DNA of 64,000 bases, from contig NC_088779.1 of the NCBI RefSeq assembly GCF_954871325.1, positions 699,121 to 763,120 on the forward strand. The letters are read 5' to 3'. The notes under the pieces were generated by a model. The model saw only the letters and a list, made by a program, of their open reading frames with translations, was not told the origin of the DNA and searched no databases. The DNA is from Gordionus sp. m RMFG-2023 (taxonomy: Eukaryota; Nematomorpha; Gordioida; Chordodea; Parachordodidae). Below are positions 58,118-64,000 of the stretch, piece after piece. Position numbers and translations under genes: made by a program. Numbering within the stretch: position 1 is the first letter of the stretch; every line of letters begins with the position of its first letter.

Positions 58118-59494
58118 TAAGTTATCAGGAAGCTATTAAGAATTCAAAGCTTCTGAGTGCTGTTAAAGATAAAAGAAATTTAATTAGAACTACCCGCGTT
58201 TTTTTTGTGAACATCTATTAAAGGCTCTAATTATCATATGTAATATTATTTTACAAAGATTTTATGGAACATGTTGACGATTAAATTAAAACTCATCCAG
58301 ATAAAAGTATTTTGATTGCAAAAATAATTTAAAAAACACATTTGCAATTTATTAAAAAAAAATTTAAACTTTTCCCAACTTATATGAATAATTTCACTAT
58401 TCTCCCAAAGGTTTGTAACATTTAACCTTATATTGTTTATTATATATAATTTTTTAGATTTTTCTTCAAAGGAAGAAGTATCTTATTCTCAAAATATTTC
58501 GCGTTCAGCTTTATTATATAACAAATGATTCTTTACCCAATCAAAAAAATAGTTATATAATAAATTATACATATCATCAACTACAAAAGAAATATGACAA
58601 TTGGAGTCAGGAAAAAATGGCTCAGTAATCCTATACATGAACAGGCGTGTATAATATGAATCAATGATTAATATTTAAGAATGTAAAATTATCTATCAAC
58701 CAGGTTTTTGACAGCAAAGCTAATTTCTGGAGAAGAAAGTGTTATACTTATATTCCCGTAGAAGAAAATTGGTGATTTAATATATATATTTTTTAATTTA
58801 TATAATACTTATTTTTTTCTTGAGATATTATAGTATTAATGAAATGCATTTTATCAAAAATGTACCATATTTCCATTCGATAAATCCCCAGATCTTAAAG
58901 AGTAAGTGTTATAAGGAAGTAAAATTTAGTTATAGTATATATCAATATACAAATTTTAAAAAATTTGAGAGGACCAGGTTAACTTTATTAGATTTGATAT
59001 TGAATTCTGCATATACAAAAGTTATAGAATAAGACAAGAAAGAAAAACAGCTTCTATTACTATCTACAGAAACTATTTAGACATCATGCATGAATAGAAT
59101 TATAATACATTTGTAATTATGTCAATCCTTATTTAATTTGATATTCATTGATTGGTAAAACTAAATGAATACTCATGTTATGAATCATTAAGAATTAAAA
59201 TTACGGTTACAGTGTATGTATAAAATAAAATATGATATAATTTTAAGTATTACTTTTTATTAATTTGAAATTGATTGGATATTGTTGAAACAATTGAGCT
59301 ATCTATATATTTGTGTTTAAAATTACAATGTAATAAAAAATGTTAAGATTTATTGTAATCAATGCAATAATTCTATATTATAACCTGCTAAAATAGACTG
59401 CAACTGGTGTTGTTTTGATATTGCACATAGAAGAGATTGTTGCAGTGACTTTTTAATAAATTTTTATAATGAATTTAAAGATATTTATACTTGG
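58118..59494 (+). pseudogene. Decayed coding-like segments, possibly spliced
   Basis: I do not recognise this gene. Successive plus-strand frames have protein-like composition in very AT-rich DNA: near 58123–58222 (SYQEAIKNSKLLSAVKDKRN); 58263–58410 (FMEHVDD, IKTHPDKSILIAKII, FKLFPTYMNNFTILPK, with two in-frame TAA); 58460–58626 (LYYITNDSLPNQ, YTYHQLQKKYDNWSQEKMAQ); 58704–58772 (FDSKANFWRRKCYTYIPV); and 58820–59032 (YFHSINPQILKSKCYKE). The last, 59396–59494, has CNWCCFDIAHRRDCCSDF with plausible AG and GT borders. The DCCxDF end is like a somatomedin-B domain, but the spacing to earlier cysteines is wrong. The several stops argue for decay or misread exon borders. Confidence 0.35.
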
Positions 59495-61680
59495 TAATTA
59501 TTATCAGATGCCCAATCATATCTAACAGAATTGCCATCATAAAATAGACAATCTAATATGAATATATATTAGAGATATAAATAAATGGTTTACTTTTGTT
59601 TATAATATTTTGTTGCATTGAAAATAATATTTGCATTGAAATATAAAAAAGGCGTTGCTCAAAAAATCTCATCTAGCAATATTGATTTTTTCACATATGG
59701 TTTCGATGAGTGCGTGAATAATTTAAATAACCAATATCTTTGACTTTGAGTACCAAATCACAAAATGGAAAATAGCCCATTAGTCCAATTTTAAAATTTC
59801 CTTTTAAGAGTATAATCATAATATTATTGTGTAAGCCTGGTGGGGATTTTTCTCATAGATGGCAAAAAGGTTTGGGAGTCTATTTGCCACAATTTGAGGT
59901 TTACATAATTTTTTTTTGACTAAAATCGACGCTTTTTAACAATACTAATATAATATGATCAGATTTGCCAGGTAAAAATTATTAAATTTATGGTAGATTT
60001 TTTTTGAAAAGACTTACCTCCCAAACTCTTTAATGAAATAAATTGTAAAAAATTTTAATTACTGGCTTTATTTCAAAGAATATAATGTGCCTAACCCTAA
60101 TCCATTCTTACGATAATTGTTTTATCATTTTTAAATTTATACAAATTAGCTTATATGAAATCGCAATAATTATAAAAACCTCATCCTTTTATCGGTTATC
60201 ATATAAAGCTTAACAAATTTAAGAGTAAAGGAACCACCATAGATTTTTAAAAACTTCGGTGTAATATGCATTTTTGCACTGGCGTAACCAGGATTTTACT
60301 ATGGGTAGAGAGCACTATGGGGTAAATTTTACCCCATAAAATTGTTGGAGATCATTAAGTACACTTATTATAGCTTTTGGCTATATTAGATTTTTATAAA
60401 AATAATTTTGGGTTTTTACTTTTTTTTTGTCAAAATTGCTTTTTTTTCTAAAAATTTTGAATTATAGTCATTATTTTAAAAAGTTATTAATTTTTACTAA
60501 TTTTTCTCAAATTCTTACTAAGTTTTACGAGCAGTTTCTTTTCCGTCGTATCTTATCTTATCTTCTCTTTAAATCAAATATAAAATACATGGTATCTTTA
60601 TATAAAAATTTTTATATAATTTTTTAAAAAAATTTAAAATGTGGAAGATTTTGTGACAGTTTTTATGGTATCAGAAAATTTTAAATGCGATAGTTAAGTT
60701 GAGTGTGGTACATTTCCACTTATTAATAAAATCGTGGCAAATGTGGAGGACCTGGCAACCCTGAATATGGTAAAAATTTACTATATTTGTTTATTATAAG
60801 TTTAATAAATTAGAATACATACTTATATTACATCGCCCATATAATATTTAAGATAATTGCACATATCAAATATATTTATTAATCCATATGACACATACAA
60901 ATAAAAGCAAGATATATTCATCCGGATATAACATCATGATAGATGATATGGGTGTTAGGTAGTTAACCTCATCTAATATTATATTATATCAATAAAATTA
61001 TATAATCATTATATCTATTATTTTATTGGTTCTAATTAATTGTGGTTAATATTTTAGGCTGCCAATTAATGGGGTTAACAATAAATATATTTATTTATTC
61101 AACAATCTTATTTCAATATCAAGACTTCTTTATTGCTGAAAGCACAAAATAAAAATATAATAATATAATAAAAAAATTAATAATGTAATACAACAAATTA
61201 AAGATATTCATAACCCTCTTATTTTCTAAAATAATACAAATTTATTAATAATTTATTTTTTATATATTTATCATACATATCGATCCATTACATATTATTA
61301 TTTTTTTACGTGCATTCATCACATATACATATATCTTTACAACTAACAATACTTACATACCTATTTCACAATAATCCTATCTAATTGACGAATATAATCA
61401 TTTTTAATGTAGAGATAGTATAAATAGTATATTACAATAATCAATATCATTCATCTCGCTGATTGATCTCCAACCGGAGTATTAATATCGACCGACATCC
61501 CACCGGAGTATTTGGATAAAAAATAATGTTTTTTTTGGCAAAGTATATCGAAACCGGTAAAGTTTTGGCAAGAAATTAGTAGATATATAATAAAAACATG
61601 GCGCATCAAATGTTTAAGGTCTTTTATTCTCAGGGGTCATAATGTTATTCGCGTTAACATTGTTACCCCGTCAATCGCTC
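59495..61680. other. AT-rich spacer, no gene seen
   Basis: A decayed family B arm may end near 59947 (ACGCTTTTTAACAATACTA). A transposon-end-like motif, GGACCTGGCAACCCTG, lies near 60747. Nothing else is recognised. Confidence 0.4.
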
Positions 61681-61681
61681 T

Positions 61682-61880
61682 TAGTGTTGTTAAAAGGCTC
61701 AATTTGAGCCGATTTTTAAAAACGGCTAACTCAACATTATGGTCAGGAAAATATTGCCTAAGTGTCGAGATTTCGCCAATAGATGGTCAATCCTATGTGT
61801 CATCTATGAGCTAAGACTTTATGTCTGCACTTCTGGATAAAATATTGAGTTAGCGGTTTTTAAGATTCGTAACAACACTA
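61682..61880. mobile_element. MITE family B copy
   Basis: The left end is TAGTGTTGTTAAAAGGCTCA and the right end TTCGTAACAACACTA. AACGGCTAACTCAACATTAT faces AAAATATTGAGTTAGCGG. The length and middle match the copies at 1964 and 56212. Confidence 0.75.
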
Positions 61881-62171
61881 ATCTCTCTACCCTGGCCTCT
61901 CCTATATATGTTACGCCTATTTGGTGATTTATAAAATTTTAGATAATCAAGTTGCCAAAGCATTTATCAGCACTTATTATAACAAAATTAAACCCAATCG
62001 TTATCTCATCCCTTGGACATATGTCATGCGGAACTTAAAAATTTTTTTAAAAAAAATATAGGTAGCAAACTAAGAGCCTGCACATCAGAACCCAACGAAT
62101 ATTATTTTTCAAAACAAAATATACAAATTATCATTTTAAAATATTTATTATTCATGTTTTTGGGGATCTTG

Positions 62172-62189
62172 TCTTTCTTTCTTTTTTTT

Positions 62190-62221
<32 letters not shown>

Positions 62222-62224
62222 TTT
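62172..62224. repeat. (TTTC)n microsatellite
   Basis: This is about 50 bp of TTTC tetramers broken by a T9 run. Confidence 0.9.
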
Positions 62225-62981
62225 AAAGCTTAATTATTTGTGTATTATTTAATATTTTTTTTTACGGATTTAATTCATTTATAAAATATACATTATATTT
62301 AACTATTAAATATTAATACATATGACTATATTTTTAAAATATAAATAATTCTCTCCCTCCCCCCTCCTATATTATAACAAAATAAGAATAAAAAAAATCA
62401 TTAAAATATGTATACCTTATAATTTAAAAAATGTATCGTTTAAGCACCCCCCCTCACCTGTCAGTGACAAACACCTTTGGTCACATGTCCATCATATTTT
62501 TTTAGAGCAATCTGTTTTAATTTTTGAATAATATTTGGCATATTGTTCTTCACTTTTAAAAAAAAATGAAAACAAGATTTTTCTAAAAAAAATTTTTTAA
62601 ATAGATATAAATCTCTAAGCGGAAATAAATTATATGTCTTTCTTGATTGACAGTATGACAGGTAAATGTCAAAAAATGTTTTTCTGTAAAAAAAATTGAA
62701 TATGAAAATGTTATAACCCTCAACAAGATTTATGAAGAAAAATGAAAAGGATTTTAATTTACCAAAAATTTTTAAGATGATAATATAAGTAGCATACAAG
62801 CTATTTTTATAAAGATGATTGGTTGCGTCTTATTTTCGAAAAATAGTGGTAGCGTTCCGCTTTTAAAAGTACCTTTTTAACAACACCCATATAAGCCCCA
62901 AAAAAATATTTCAAATCTTATTTTATATATTTTTTGGTTCGTGTCAATATCCCTCAATTATATATTTTATATAGTATATTA

Positions 62982-63528
<547 letters not shown>

Positions 63529-63759
63529 CATTTCTTGTAAAATAAAATACAAATTGTCTATTTAGAACCGTAGGGGCTTAATTTTGTTTCTGATTAAATA
63601 AGTACACATTGCATAATAAACCTTTTGTAGTAGAATTTATTAATAAATATTATTTTTTTAAATATTTTATTCCCACGTGACTTCTAAAATTAACCAATCA
63701 GGTGAAGAAATAATAAATCAACCTCTCTACCTCATCTGCTCTTTTATGTTAAAACAATA

Positions 63760-63939
63760 TTCAATGAAACCTGTCAAATTTCAAATTTGGGAACTGTTAG
63801 GGAACCAAGATTTTTTTCCCCCAATTTTGACAGTTGCCCATCATCAAGACCATTCACATTTTCTAAGGAATTTGAATTTTTAGTCAAATTAGTGAGTTTT
63901 TCCCGAATTATCAAGAGCCCAAATTAGACAAGTTTTACC
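63760..63939. mobile_element. MITE family C copy 2
   Basis: The right end GAGCCCAAATTAGACAAGTTTTAC matches copy 1 at 14196–14373, as does CCCGAATTATC just before it. The left end is more decayed (GAAACCTGTCAAATTT). Confidence 0.5.
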
Positions 63940-64000
63940 TAAATCATCAAAATACAATTTAAAATATTTATAATTTTTATCCTGTTTTTTTTGTTATAGA

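Overview
The window is animal nuclear DNA: very AT-rich, with spliced GT–AG genes, long introns and many short inverted-repeat transposons. Two genes found in animals are recognisable by protein motifs, an amyloid-precursor-protein (APP) homologue and meckelin (TMEM67, a ciliary transition-zone membrane protein). A third looks like a secreted or surface mosaic protein with WAP and LDL-receptor class A modules. Meckelin implies an organism with cilia. I cannot fix the phylum; no rRNA, tRNA gene or mitochondrial sequence is present.

Layout. (1) 541–1480: a long foldback repeat. (2) 2582–6752, + strand: the 3' part of the APP gene, covering part of the E2 domain, an acidic linker, the transmembrane segment and the NPTY tail. 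A perfect 533-bp tandem duplication inside it copies one whole exon and part of the next. (3) 6753–11713: intergenic, with MITE and SINE-like copies. (4) 11714–19574, - strand: a mosaic gene whose six visible exons start in phase 1 and, wherever a splice end can be read, also end in phase 1. They encode a proline-rich region, one WAP domain and four LDLa domains. (5) 19575–33561: mostly gene-free, with GC-rich foldback elements, an 80-bp-class minisatellite and MITEs. (6) 33562–57109, - strand: a 23.5-kb meckelin gene. Sixteen exons were found and nearly all join in phase; the N-terminus lies beyond what I could detect. Its introns hold several foldback elements and a complete 5,046-bp Mutator-like transposon (45704–50749) with a 9-bp target duplication. 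(7) 57110–64000: repeats, a run of decayed coding-like sequence on the + strand, and a ~550-bp GAAA microsatellite.

The three host genes show no obvious functional link. The most unusual structure is the Mutator-like element. Its terminal inverted repeats are long arrays of short AGAGAA-containing subunits, and its transposase 5' end has been duplicated head-to-head into a 1.2-kb internal palindrome. At least five families of short inverted-repeat elements recur through the introns and spacers.
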